Part shown: positions 1 to 7,851 of the stretch, piece after piece
How positions within the stretch are numbered: position 1 is the stretch's first letter
Layout: the number at the start of each line of letters is the position of its first letter
Assembly: GCA_030054835.1 (NCBI GenBank)
Contig: JASGVS010000008.1
Span: 1-53,383, forward strand
Direction of reading: 5' to 3'
Source of the DNA: UBA3910 sp002391465
GTDB lineage: Bacteria > Bacillota > Limnochordia > Darwinibacteriales > Darwinibacteriaceae
DNA length: 53,383 nucleotides
Position numbers and translations under genes: made by a program
The notes under the pieces: generated by a model
Told to the model about the DNA's origin: nothing
Seen by the model: the letters and a program-made list of their open reading frames with translations, nothing else
The model's database searches: none

Positions 1-93
1 ATCTCAGCTTTTCGGAGTGCTATCTGTTAACAAATGTGTAAGCTTTGGAACCGCCGTATACCGACCGGTACGTACGGTGGTGTGGGAGGTCGG

Positions 94-2214
94 CTACTCA
101 ACTAATGGGTAGCCTCCTACCCGATTCACGCCAACTTCGGGAGCAGGTTCAGTTTCGGGTTCAGGTATGGGCTCCGGCTCCATTTCTGGTTCAGGCGGAG
201 GCACTACCACTTCTTCTTCAGGCTCAGGCTGCTCCTCCGGAGCAGGCTCCGGTTCGGATTCAGCCGGAGGTTGTTCCGGCTCTTCTGGTTCAGCAGGCTC
301 CTCCACTTGGGCTGGTGGTTCAGGCTCTACTGGCGCAGCAGGCACTTCTGGCTCTTCCGGTTCAGGTGTTGGCGGCGGTAGCTGCTGCGTTGCTGGAGGC
401 ACAGTCCTGCTGGGCGGACGAACGGGCTCAGGCGGAGGCGGCGGTAAGGCACACGGCGCCAAGGCGGTAGGTTTCGTGCCTGCGATGAACGCATCCAACT
501 CCACCTGGGGACAGCGCTCACTGGCTAACAGCCCGGTGAAAACATCAATCAAGACGTCTGTTTCCACGTCGTCGGGCACGGTGAAATCGTCTCTCTCACC
601 TTCCGTCCTTTCTTCTGCCTGCTGAACAAATTGGGCCCACACCTCGGCTGCCGCATTTTCCTCCTCCGCATCCCGGACAAAAACGCCTACTAACAGCCTC
701 GGTGTGTAGCCAATCGCCGATTGGTCAGTCTCATCTTCTGTTTGTGATATCTTTAGTGCTGCTTCAAAGCCTAGATCCAGCCGCTCTGCCGCTGGAAACA
801 GCATATTGGTAAACAGATAGGCCTGCTGTTCAGTGAACACTTCCGTCTCAGAATCAGCCTGGATGTTCAACGCGTTTCTATCCTGCCCATCCTTAACCGC
901 AAGGAAAGGGGTGGGCTTAATGTACTGTCCAGCTTTGGGGCCGGGGAGATAAGCAGCAGTTACTTCCAGCAACGAGAGACCACTCTCAGTCTGGCCCATG
1001 GCTAACGCTAAATCCTGGTCATTTTCAGTGAATTTGAGATCTACCTTAGCGGCCAGGGTCGTTAACTTATCCACACCCAACCTGTTCAACGTCCAGACAG
1101 CTGCGTTGTTCAGGTCAAAGGTTAAGGCGTGCTTCATGGTTACTGCACCCCAGTAGCGTTCGTCCCAGTTGCGCACCTCAAAGTCGTCGAACTTGCGCTG
1201 GACATCCTCCACCAAATGGTTCATAGCCCAACCTTCAACCAAGCCTGTGGCGTAGAGGAGGGGGCGCAGGCTGCCGCCCACATCTTTTTGCTTAGCCGTG
1301 GCGAGGTTGTTCCTGTCCTGTTCGTAGTCCAAACCACCCACCATGGCCAGGATGTGTCCTTGAGCGGGATCAAGGGCGATTAGGGCTCCCTGCAGCTGCC
1401 CAGCGATGAACAGGCTCTCTGCCAGTTCCTGCAGCCCTAAGTCCAGAGTGGTTTCTACCTCCAAACCTCCCGCATGCACCCTGTCTTTTCCCAGCTCGTC
1501 AACGAGGAGATCGTTGACATAATCGGCGAAAAAGTGGGCTCTGCCCGGTATCTTCTTCTGTTGGGGCAGTGGTTCCGCTGCTGCTTCGGTGCGTGCCGCT
1601 TGTTTGATGTTGTTGTCCCGTTCCATCTGGGCTAAAATTTCGTTGCGGAGTTCCTGAGCCTGCTTAGGACGGGTGAAGGGAGAGGCGCTTTCCGGCTCTT
1701 GGGCCAGGGCGGCCAAGAGGGCACTTTCGGCCAGGTCGACGGACTCGACTGATTTACCGAAGTAGGTTTGGCTGGCCGCCTCCACACCCCGGGCCTGTTC
1801 GCCGAAATCGGCGTGGTTGAGGTAGATTTCCAGCTGTTCATCGGGTTCATAGCGGCGGTTGAGGACAGTGGGCAGAAAGGAAAACTGAAGTCTCTGCCAA
1901 AAGCCCTGGGGTTGCATAATATCCGCGGCGAGTCTGTCCGTAATGGCCTGCCCGCCGCTGGCCTTGTTTTCGCTAGCCCGCACCGCATCCTGCACAGTGC
2001 GGGGTATTTTCTCTAAGGGGACAAAAACACTGCCTTCACCTAGGCGTTTTATCAGGGTACCGTCTTGAGCGTAGAGGGCCGCCCCGGGTAGGGGCCGTTC
2101 CGCCTCAAAACGATCAACCGCCTTTCCAGCCTGTACGTAGGCAGCTATTCCAACGCCAGCTAACAGCAGTACAACGGCAATGACAAGTGCTAATAAGAGG
2201 TGTTGTCTTCTCAA
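94..2214 (-). CDS. Degenerate class A penicillin-binding protein homologue (probable pseudoenzyme)
   Basis: The 706-residue protein has one N-terminal membrane anchor (about residues 5-25), a GT51-like region (45-200), a transpeptidase-like region (about 270-540) and a Pro/Glu-rich tail (590-700). Overall it follows PBP1a, for example LEIYLNHADFG at 128-138. The catalytic motifs are lost. The GT51 ED..F..H.G stretch is shortened to SENKA (81-85) and GGSTITQQ reads SGGQAITD. The transpeptidase SxxK box (usually GSSFKP) reads GGSLRP (313-318), so Ser and Lys are Gly and Arg. SxN reads DLN (367-369) and KTGT reads KISQT (488-492). The start is TTG at 2214, with AAGGAGGG about 6 nt upstream. It probably has a structural or regulatory role at the envelope. 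Family membership is secure; loss of activity is inferred from the motifs. Confidence 0.85.
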   Translation of the reverse strand: MRRQHLLLALVIAVVLLLAGVGIAAYVQAGKAVDRFEAERPLPGAALYAQDGTLIKRLGEGSVFVPLEKIPRTVQDAVRASENKASGGQAITDRLAADIMQPQGFWQRLQFSFLPTVLNRRYEPDEQLEIYLNHADFGEQARGVEAASQTYFGKSVESVDLAESALLAALAQEPESASPFTRPKQAQELRNEILAQMERDNNIKQAARTEAAAEPLPQQKKIPGRAHFFADYVNDLLVDELGKDRVHAGGLEVETTLDLGLQELAESLFIAGQLQGALIALDPAQGHILAMVGGLDYEQDRNNLATAKQKDVGGSLRPLLYATGLVEGWAMNHLVEDVQRKFDDFEVRNWDERYWGAVTMKHALTFDLNNAAVWTLNRLGVDKLTTLAAKVDLKFTENDQDLALAMGQTESGLSLLEVTAAYLPGPKAGQYIKPTPFLAVKDGQDRNALNIQADSETEVFTEQQAYLFTNMLFPAAERLDLGFEAALKISQTEDETDQSAIGYTPRLLVGVFVRDAEEENAAAEVWAQFVQQAEERTEGERDDFTVPDDVETDVLIDVFTGLLASERCPQVELDAFIAGTKPTALAPCALPPPPPEPVRPPSRTVPPATQQLPPPTPEPEEPEVPAAPVEPEPPAQVEEPAEPEEPEQPPAESEPEPAPEEQPEPEEEVVVPPPEPEMEPEPIPEPETEPAPEVGVNRVGGYPLVE

Positions 2215-2314
2215 CGCCTTCCCTCCTTAACCCTTAGTATTGCCCCGGAGCGTGCTTCCATGCACTACAGCGTAGGAGGGGAGAATGGTTATTTCAGCCC
2301 GCATGCTGTGTCGT

Positions 2315-3082
2315 TTACTTAAGCTGCCGTACTATTTCTGCTGTGAAGTTATAGAAAGCCAAGTTTAGATTCTCTTTAATCTCCGCGGGTAAACTGGGGA
2401 TCAATTCCTCAAGTAGATCGAGTAGGGTGACCAGGCCGTGGGGCAGCTTTGTTGGACCTATATTATCCAAAGCATCACTGACAGCCTGGTATGTATCTGC
2501 TGGTACATATTTGTCTACTCTCTTAAAGCCAAGCTGGGCCCGCTCAGGGTCGTAGATATACCGTAGGAGAAGGACTATGTCGCTGCTGATATGGCTTGCT
2601 AATCTGGAGGCCCAGATTAAGTTTCCGCGGTTAAACGCAGCGGCAAATTCTAGGAGGGAGAAGGCAAGACTATTAAACGTTCGGAGAACTGCCTCACTGC
2701 TTAGCGGAAAAGATTTTGCGGCGTAATCACCCAGCAGCTCCTCTGGATCGTAGAGTACCTTAACCACATCCGTTTGTTGGAGCGTCTCGGCCGTTACGGT
2801 ATACAAATCAACATGCAGCCCGTTTTCAAAGACAGCAACTATTTGGGGACCCACGAAGTTGACCTCTGTCCAGAATAGCAGGGGTGCATACTCTTCTAAG
2901 CACGCAAGGCGTCTGGTTAGGAAGCTGTCCAACTCAATTTCATGGACTAGACAGTATAGGTCAATATCTGAAAACTGATCCCAATCTTCCCGTGCCAATG
3001 AGCCTTTGAGAAAAATGGCCCGTACTGCCTTGTCCTTTTTCAGCTGCTCCACTAAGCTGCCAACAGCGTTCCACTGTTCCAT
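2315..3082 (-). CDS. Nucleotidyltransferase-domain protein (AadA/AadK-like fold)
   Basis: This is a 255-residue protein with the DNA-polymerase-beta-type nucleotidyltransferase signature: GS at 27-28, then D39 and D41 in SDIDLY, and a third metal-binding aspartate at D92 in HVDLYTV. All three catalytic carboxylates are present. The rest is helical and resembles the C-terminal half of aminoglycoside adenylyltransferase-like and DUF4037-like proteins, so the substrate could be a small molecule such as an aminoglycoside or a protein; it cannot be named from the sequence. The ATG start at 3082 is preceded by AAAAGGAG. The gene stands alone, head-to-head with thioredoxin, which has its own promoter about 110 bp away. 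Confidence 0.75.
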   Translation of the reverse strand: MEQWNAVGSLVEQLKKDKAVRAIFLKGSLAREDWDQFSDIDLYCLVHEIELDSFLTRRLACLEEYAPLLFWTEVNFVGPQIVAVFENGLHVDLYTVTAETLQQTDVVKVLYDPEELLGDYAAKSFPLSSEAVLRTFNSLAFSLLEFAAAFNRGNLIWASRLASHISSDIVLLLRYIYDPERAQLGFKRVDKYVPADTYQAVSDALDNIGPTKLPHGLVTLLDLLEELIPSLPAEIKENLNLAFYNFTAEIVRQLK

Positions 3083-3188
3083 GGCCTTACTCCTTTTGGG
3101 ATATTTGATCTTCCTACAATTTTCTTCATAAGGAAGGTTTAACCTCTAATAGCGCCAGATCCGGGCTATTCCCAACCCCGTTTCTGCT

Positions 3189-3218
3189 TTGACAACCCTT
3201 TCTGCGATCGCTTATAAT
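3189..3218 (+). promoter_or_regulatory. Sigma-A promoter of thioredoxin
   Basis: A perfect TTGACA (3189-3194) and perfect TATAAT (3213-3218) are separated by 18 bp. The expected transcript start near 3225 leaves only about 4 nt before the ATG at 3229, which argues for translation from the TTG at 3250. Confidence 0.85.
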
Positions 3219-3249
3219 CAAAGGGAACATGTTGAATGGGGGAATTGAT

Positions 3250-3573
3250 TTGGCTAACATTGTGGAAGTAACGGAACAAAACTTTGCGGAAGAGGTACTG
3301 GCAGGGGACCTGCCCGTATTTGTAGATTTCTGGGCGGTATGGTGCGGACCCTGCCGGATGATCGCCCCTGTATTTGAAGAGTTGAGTCAAGAGTACGCAG
3401 GTAAAATCAAGTTCGTCAAAGTGAATGTGGATGAGGTTACTGAACCTGTTGGTACATATGGAATTATGAGTATCCCCACGCTCATGCTGTTCAAGGACGG
3501 CAAACCCATGGAGACATTAGTGGGTGTTCAGCCTGCAGACAGGCTGCGGGAGCTGTTGGATAGTTATTTATAA
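3250..3573 (+). CDS. trxA: Thioredoxin
   Basis: A 107-residue classic thioredoxin, the cytoplasmic dithiol reductant for ribonucleotide reductase and other oxidised proteins. The active site WCGPC lies at 31-35, the buried Asp at D26 in FVDFWA, and the cis-proline in the SIPT motif downstream. The start is TTG at 3250, giving MANIVEVT as in other thioredoxins. GGGGGA lies about 7 nt upstream, and the in-frame ATG at 3229 sits too close to the predicted transcript start. It is a single-gene unit, with a consensus promoter before it and a terminator after it. Confidence 0.95.
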   Translation: MANIVEVTEQNFAEEVLAGDLPVFVDFWAVWCGPCRMIAPVFEELSQEYAGKIKFVKVNVDEVTEPVGTYGIMSIPTLMLFKDGKPMETLVGVQPADRLRELLDSYL

Positions 3574-3590
3574 ATTCCCAGATAGAAATG

Positions 3591-3626
3591 GAAAGCGGCA
3601 GCCCCGAAGCTGCCGTTTCTTTTTTT
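3591..3626 (+). terminator. Rho-independent terminator of trxA
   Basis: A GAAAGCGGCAGC / GCTGCCGTTTC stem with one bulged G and a CCCGAA loop region is followed by a run of seven T. It lies just past the thioredoxin stop and also separates it from the convergent gene ending at 3630. Confidence 0.85.
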
Positions 3627-3629
3627 CAC

Positions 3630-3842
3630 TTAGGTTATGGTTACCTCACGGATGAAACAGACCTGTTCACACTGGATGATCGTTAATTCCAGACTTGGAT
3701 TGCTCTCCTCCACTTCTAAAAAGGTCTGGCCGAACCCCCGCAGAATCCCCGTTATATCCCCGCATGGTGTGGATACCAATACCCTGCGATCAAGTAGGGA
3801 AACTAACCCCTCCGGACAGCGACAGCAACCACACCTAGTCAT
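3630..3842 (-). CDS. Small coat-like protein, DUF2642-like domain
   Basis: A 70-residue protein that is almost entirely one small beta-rich domain. It matches the C-terminal domain of its upstream neighbour: both carry a TPCG motif, a central G-x-L/Y-x turn and a C-x-x-(V/I)-C-F ending. The pattern resembles the DUF2642 domain of Bacillus spore-coat-associated proteins, with cysteines added. An N-terminal CGCCRC cluster adds four more Cys. The ATG at 3842 overlaps the end of the LysM gene by 8 bp, so the two are translationally coupled. It is probably a spore surface component; the function is inferred from the neighbour and the putative sigma-K promoter. Confidence 0.65.
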   Translation of the reverse strand: MTRCGCCRCPEGLVSLLDRRVLVSTPCGDITGILRGFGQTFLEVEESNPSLELTIIQCEQVCFIREVTIT

Positions 3843-4275
3843 CGTTTTTCACCCTTCGCAAGACGCGGACGAAGCAGATTTCCCGACAGGGAACGATGAT
3901 GGTACGGTAGCTTTCGTTATCGATTAGGATAATGGAATTGTCGTTGACCGAATCGAGGTACCCCGAAACCAGACCGCATGGTGTTGTTACCTGTACAACG
4001 CGACCCAGGAAATCGAAGAGCGTTGCGGGACAGGGGCACGGCTCCTGCGGCGGAGGAGGCGGTGGAGCGGTACCGGGAACACACAGAACATCCCCAGGGA
4101 AGATCAGATTGGGGTTGGGAATCTGGGGATTGGCAGCGATAAGGGCATCCAGGGAAACGCCAAAACGCTGGGCGATGAGAAACATGGTGTCACCTGGCAC
4201 CACAGTATACCTGCCCTGAAACCCCGGCGGGCAGAAGGTGGGAACCCGGGGTTGGGAATGACGCATAGGATCCAT
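3835..4275 (-). CDS. LysM-domain spore-coat-like protein
   Basis: A 146-residue protein with a LysM peptidoglycan-binding domain (about 22-66: GRYTVVPGDT ... FPGDVLCVP), a Pro-rich linker (PPPPPP) with a CPCP element, and a C-terminal domain (about 85-146) paralogous to the next gene. There is no signal peptide or membrane segment, which fits mother-cell deposition on the forespore, as with SafA-like proteins. The ATG at 4275 is preferred over the TTG at 4278 because AAGGAGGA then sits about 7 nt away. A sigma-K-like promoter lies upstream. Assignment to the coat or cortex is inference. Confidence 0.75.
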   Translation of the reverse strand: MDPMRHSQPRVPTFCPPGFQGRYTVVPGDTMFLIAQRFGVSLDALIAANPQIPNPNLIFPGDVLCVPGTAPPPPPPQEPCPCPATLFDFLGRVVQVTTPCGLVSGYLDSVNDNSIILIDNESYRTIIVPCREICFVRVLRRVKNDD

Positions 4276-4312
4276 CAAGCTTTCCTCCTTTGAGCCTATT
4301 CTCTTGCGGTAC

Positions 4313-4340
4313 CATTCTATGTACCGAGGGGAAGGGGCGT
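4313..4340 (-). promoter_or_regulatory. Possible sigma-K-type promoter
   Basis: On the minus strand, AC is followed after exactly 17 nt by CATAGAATG, close to the sigma-K pattern AC-N17-CATAnnnTA with one mismatch. It lies about 37 bp upstream of the LysM coat-like gene, as expected for late mother-cell expression. Confidence 0.45.
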
Positions 4341-4355
4341 ACTAGGAGGAAAGGC

Positions 4356-6008
4356 CTAGTTTTTCTTTAGCTGGAGGGAGAAGTGGCGAATTTGGCGGTA
4401 AACACTGTCCCTGTGGGTTCCCTGCAGGATCTTGGGCTGGACACCGAAGATGTAAGCGGGGACAACGGTGAGATCCAAAACACCTGTCGAGGCAAGGGAA
4501 AAGCTCAGGAGCATCGTTTCCCATGTCTTAGCTAGATTAATATCAAAGACGAAGTTGCCTAAGCTGTAAGCAATAACACCGTCCTTGTAAAACTCGATGC
4601 CCTGCAGCACATGGGGATGGTGACCCAGTACCAAGTGGGCCCCCGCATCTACAGCGGCATGGGCCAAGAGGCGTTGTTCGGCAGTGGGTTCGTTTACGTA
4701 CTCCTTACCCCAGTGTACCGTTACGATCACCACATCAACCTTGTCCCGGAGCTTTGCTATGTCTTCCACAATTGAGTCTAGTTCAGCCGGGGCCACGCCC
4801 GGCTCGGTGGCAGTAGCCCGCCAACTGATTGGTTCCCGCGCGTGCACAAACCACATCTCGGTGTAGCTTAAAAAACCCACCTTCACTCCCTTAACTTCCA
4901 TGATCAGGGGAGAACGGGCTTCTTGAATATCCCTGCCAGCCCCAATGTAGGCTATCCCGTACTCCCTTAACAGACGCATTGTCTCCAGCATCCCGTCAAT
5001 GTGGTAATCTAGGGCATGGTTGTTCGCCAGGGATACCACATCGAAACCCGCGAAGGCCAGCCCCTCAACAGCCTCAGGCGGCGCCTGAAACATGTTGATA
5101 AAGCGGCCCTTATCGCCTATGGGGGACTCCAAATTGGCGAAGGCTATGTCAGCGGAGCGAAGGAAAGGAGCAGTTTCCACGAATGGATACTCCCAGCCCC
5201 GTTTTAGTGCTTCCTTCTTAACATCCCGATCAAGCATCACATCGCCAACTGCCACTAGGCTGATCTGCTTCCCATATGGATCGGTATATGGGGTAGCTAA
5301 GGGTGCCAGCCGCAGCGAATCAGGTTCTTTTCCTTGGTAGAGGCGGTAACGATCCCTGAGTCTACTGAAGAGGTTCTTCTCCGACCTACTGAGATAAAGC
5401 GTGCGGGTGAGGGGATAGTCTACTTCCTGATGTTGACGCGGATCTATACCATCCAGGGGCAGCACCCTTACGGACGGACGGCGGTGGTGTAGGGGTATAA
5501 CAGCGAACCTCACTTCGCCTTTGCGTACCAACTCGATGACTTCGCTGGAGGGAGCATACTGGACCTCCCGGTCGGACCAGGGAAAGGTAGTAACGGCTAA
5601 GACATCTGAGAATACGATGTCAGTGGGCCGTTCCGTCATAATCTGCACTAATCTTTCCATGCTCATTTCTTGCACCAGATCAAAGAAGGGTACAATCACC
5701 ACGGCGGTAAGCTCACCTATGGGCCAGCTAGTTAGATTGGGGCTGGGTTTGTCTATCTCCAAAAGGTAATCAAGCCCACCATCATTCAGCTGTTCGATCA
5801 GATTGGGGACTTTATCTAGGGTGATGGAACCCAGTTCGTTAGACTGGAAGAGTTCCCGGGCTAGGGAATCAGAGCGTGCACTAAGACCGATTCTAGGCGG
5901 GGGTATGGGAGCGTTTAAGAAGGACCACAGTAGGAAAAGGCCTGTGAAGAGCGCTAGGACTAGGGTCGAGCAGGTAAAGACAGTCCGGGCGCGGAGCACT
6001 ATAAACAT
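4356..6008 (-). CDS. CapA-family (poly-gamma-glutamate synthesis type) metallophosphoesterase-like protein
   Basis: A 550-residue membrane-anchored protein. One N-terminal TM helix (about 12-32) is followed by an extracellular domain (40-235) without a recognised signature, reminiscent of a substrate-binding lobe, and then a full CapA domain. Its motifs are GDVMLDR (255-261), ANLESP, SLANNHALDY, VHWGKEY, GHHPHV and YSLGNFVF, the metal- and phosphate-binding positions of the calcineurin-like CapA fold. CapA proteins act outside the cell in polyglutamate or wall-related metabolism. No other cap genes are nearby, so the substrate is unknown. The ATG start at 6008 has GGAGG about 6 nt upstream. 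Confidence 0.85.
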   Translation of the reverse strand: MFIVLRARTVFTCSTLVLALFTGLFLLWSFLNAPIPPPRIGLSARSDSLARELFQSNELGSITLDKVPNLIEQLNDGGLDYLLEIDKPSPNLTSWPIGELTAVVIVPFFDLVQEMSMERLVQIMTERPTDIVFSDVLAVTTFPWSDREVQYAPSSEVIELVRKGEVRFAVIPLHHRRPSVRVLPLDGIDPRQHQEVDYPLTRTLYLSRSEKNLFSRLRDRYRLYQGKEPDSLRLAPLATPYTDPYGKQISLVAVGDVMLDRDVKKEALKRGWEYPFVETAPFLRSADIAFANLESPIGDKGRFINMFQAPPEAVEGLAFAGFDVVSLANNHALDYHIDGMLETMRLLREYGIAYIGAGRDIQEARSPLIMEVKGVKVGFLSYTEMWFVHAREPISWRATATEPGVAPAELDSIVEDIAKLRDKVDVVIVTVHWGKEYVNEPTAEQRLLAHAAVDAGAHLVLGHHPHVLQGIEFYKDGVIAYSLGNFVFDINLAKTWETMLLSFSLASTGVLDLTVVPAYIFGVQPKILQGTHRDSVYRQIRHFSLQLKKN

Positions 6009-6022
6009 GACCTCGCCTCCTA

Positions 6023-6036
6023 GTCATTATTATGAC
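6023..6036. promoter_or_regulatory. Palindrome upstream of the CapA gene
   Basis: GTCAT-TATT-ATGAC is an inverted repeat with 5-bp arms immediately upstream of the ribosome site of the minus-strand CapA gene. It could be an operator; no regulator is recognisable from the site. Confidence 0.25.
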
Positions 6037-6160
6037 AGGGGAAGATGCTCATGCGGAGAAATAGTTTTCAAAGCAGGATCTTTTAGGATCTCTAGTGAAT
6101 AATAAAACAAAGCGGAGTGTCACCGCCTCCAGTGCTAGGGTGGAAGCACACTCGGTTTTG

Positions 6161-6169
6161 TGTTATAAT
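6161..6169 (+). promoter_or_regulatory. Extended -10 promoter
   Basis: TGtTATAAT is a perfect -10 with the TGn extension and no clear -35. Transcription starting near 6176 would read the small ORF at 6203 and then the CNNM/CorC gene. Confidence 0.55.
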
Positions 6170-6202
6170 GGGATAACGAAATTTTCAGAAGAGGAGATGA
6201 AA

Positions 6203-6352
6203 ATGGACGAACCTCCGGCTCGAAGTAACAGTGTGTGTTTTGAGTTGGTTGTGGGTACTACTGTCTTGTTGAGGTTGCGGCAGCTTGCCATCAAAGCCTT
6301 GGGCCGCTTTCCTGCTATCAGGAAACTTCCTTCATTTTATCCGTTGTGCTGA
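6203..6352 (+). CDS. Small ORF upstream of the CNNM gene, possible leader peptide
   Basis: A 49-codon ORF (MDEPPARSNS ... FYPLC) with an ideal GAGGAG ribosome site 6 nt before the ATG and an extended -10 promoter about 34 bp upstream. It ends 49 bp before the CNNM/CorC transporter gene. A perfect 7-bp hairpin (TTTCCTG-CTAT-CAGGAAA, 6308-6325) lies in its 3' part. No similarity to a known family is apparent. Promoter, ribosome site and spacing make translation plausible. It may be a regulatory leader or an independent microprotein; coding status is uncertain. Confidence 0.45.
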   Translation: MDEPPARSNSVCFELVVGTTVLLRLRQLAIKALGRFPAIRKLPSFYPLC

Positions 6353-6400
6353 ATAGCTGTGTTCTTCGGCAAGAAAAGAAAAATGGAGGGATTGCTTTAA

Positions 6401-7663
6401 ATGGACGGTAGTATCACGCTGCTTACAAGCCTCGGCGCGCTTTTGTTCATGTCCGCGTTTTTCTCTGCGACAGAAACAGCCTTTACTTCGTTTAATTCAG
6501 TTCGAATGAAGAACACGGCTTCCAATGGAGATGCAAAAGCTGCCTTGGTGCTGCGGCTAGCTGAGAATTTCGATCGTGTTTTGACCACACTCCTGATCGG
6601 AAATAACATTGTGAATATTAGTATGGCCTCGATTGGGGCGCTGATCTTTACTCGCAGTTTCGGGGACATTGGTGTAACCATTTCTACAGCAGTGATTACC
6701 ATATTGGTCTTGGTTTTTGGTGAAATCTTGCCCAAGACCTTTGCTAAAGAGTCACCGGAACGGTTTGCCATGTTTGCTGCCCCAACGGTCAGGGTATTGA
6801 CAGTTATATTTGCCCCTCTCAACGGTTTCTTTGCCTGGGGCAAGGATCGCATTACGAGCACATTCAACGTGGCTGCGGAAGAAAAGGGGATTACGGAAGA
6901 AGAACTCTTGACCATTGTGGAAGAGGCACAGATCGATGGTGGTATTAACGAGGAAGAAGGGGACTTGATCCGCAGTGTGATTGAGTTTGATGACCTTGAG
7001 GTTGTGGACATTGTCACGCCCCGCGTTGACGTGGTGGCCGCTTCCGAGTCCGCGTCTACTGAGGAAATCCTGGCGATTTTTCGGGATACGGGTTATTCCA
7101 GGCTTCCCATCTACCGGGAGTCGGTAGACAACATCATCGGTGTTATTCACCAAAAGGACTTTCACAATGAAGTGGCATATGCCAAAATGCCCTTGGAAAC
7201 CATCATCAAACCGGCTATTTTCGTCACCGAGTCCATGAAAATATCTACCTTAATGAGGCAGCTCCAACAGCACAAATCCCATATTGCCATCGTCACGGAC
7301 GAATTTGGCGGTACGTTGGGAATTGTCACGATGGAGGACATCATTGAGGAGCTGGTGGGAGAGATTTGGGACGAACACGATGAGGTAGTGGAAGAGATTG
7401 AACAGGTGGCAGAAGGAGAATATAAGGTGATGGCCGGTGCCAATTTGGATAAGATCTTCCGCCTGCTGGATATTGACGATGAGGAAACAGGGGCAACAAC
7501 CGTTGGGGGCTGGGTTACTGAGCAGCTCGGACGTGTGCCGGAAGAAGGGGATCACTTCATCTACGAAAACGTTTCTACCACGATCACGAAAACAAATTCG
7601 CGGCGAGTCTTAGAGGTTCTGTTCAAGATTATTGCAGTGGAAGAGGCCCAAGAAGTAGGTTGA
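6401..7663 (+). CDS. CNNM/CorC (HlyC) family membrane protein with CBS pair
   Basis: A 420-residue protein with an N-terminal DUF21/CNNM transmembrane domain (about 1-180, several hydrophobic helices), a tandem CBS pair (about 200-325: SRLPIYRESVDNIIG and IVTDEFGGTLGIVTMEDI) and a C-terminal CorC_HlyC domain (about 340-415). Members transport or regulate Mg2+/Co2+, with the CBS pair binding Mg-ATP. Length and domain order are normal for the family. It follows a small ORF that may be a leader, and a structured region plus terminator follow it. The ATG at 6401 has GGAGGG roughly 10 nt upstream. Confidence 0.9.
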   Translation: MDGSITLLTSLGALLFMSAFFSATETAFTSFNSVRMKNTASNGDAKAALVLRLAENFDRVLTTLLIGNNIVNISMASIGALIFTRSFGDIGVTISTAVITILVLVFGEILPKTFAKESPERFAMFAAPTVRVLTVIFAPLNGFFAWGKDRITSTFNVAAEEKGITEEELLTIVEEAQIDGGINEEEGDLIRSVIEFDDLEVVDIVTPRVDVVAASESASTEEILAIFRDTGYSRLPIYRESVDNIIGVIHQKDFHNEVAYAKMPLETIIKPAIFVTESMKISTLMRQLQQHKSHIAIVTDEFGGTLGIVTMEDIIEELVGEIWDEHDEVVEEIEQVAEGEYKVMAGANLDKIFRLLDIDDEETGATTVGGWVTEQLGRVPEEGDHFIYENVSTTITKTNSRRVLEVLFKIIAVEEAQEVG

Positions 7664-7714
7664 TCCTTAATTTTTCAGTATAATCCAGGAATCGTTGGAG
7701 ACAATATGGAGTGA

Positions 7715-7790
7715 GGGACTGATTCGGCAATGTGTTTCAACGCTCATGATTAGTCTCATGCGGAGCGCTTCGGTTGTCGAATTCGGTCCC
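7715..7790 (+). ncRNA. Candidate structured RNA in the 3' region of the CNNM gene
   Basis: GGGACTGATTCGGCAA (7715-7730) pairs with 7774-7790 over about 16 bp with one bulge. An inner asymmetric loop follows, then a second stem (AACGCTC with GAG-CG-CTT, or CATGA with TCATG at 7745-7760). A TATAAT-like box lies at 7679-7684 with no good -35, and a strong terminator follows at 7808. It could be a separate RNA of about 150 nt or a structured 3' UTR. It does not match 6S, SRP or T-box hallmarks that I recognise. Confidence 0.4.
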
Positions 7791-7807
7791 TTAAGATAGT
7801 TATAAAG

Positions 7808-7839
7808 GCCCAGCTGCGTTTGCGAGCTGGGCTTTCTTT
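7808..7839 (+). terminator. Rho-independent terminator
   Basis: GCCCAGCT / AGCTGGGC stem with a GCG-TTT-GCG loop region, followed by CTTTCTTT. It ends the CNNM transcript or the candidate RNA. Confidence 0.8.
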
Positions 7840-7851
7840 GTGGGGAAGTAG

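Noticed and set aside
167..625. Long Gly/Ser-rich open frame opposite the PBP-like tail
   Set aside because: It is the antisense of Pro/Glu codons (complement of CCx/GAx gives GGx/TCx); no ribosome site and no independent protein character.
2271..2370. Plus-strand ATG at 2283-2285 with GGAGGGG close upstream, 27-codon frame
   Set aside because: Runs antisense into the nucleotidyltransferase gene, spacing is short, and no promoter is visible.
3229..3249. ATG at 3229 as thioredoxin start
   Set aside because: Only about 4 nt from the predicted transcript start; TTG at 3250 gives the family-typical N-terminus and better ribosome spacing.
7715..7790. 6S RNA or SRP RNA identity for the hairpin
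   Set aside because: Too short for 6S with its central bubble, and the SRP GGAA-loop/Alu features are absent; left as unclassified.
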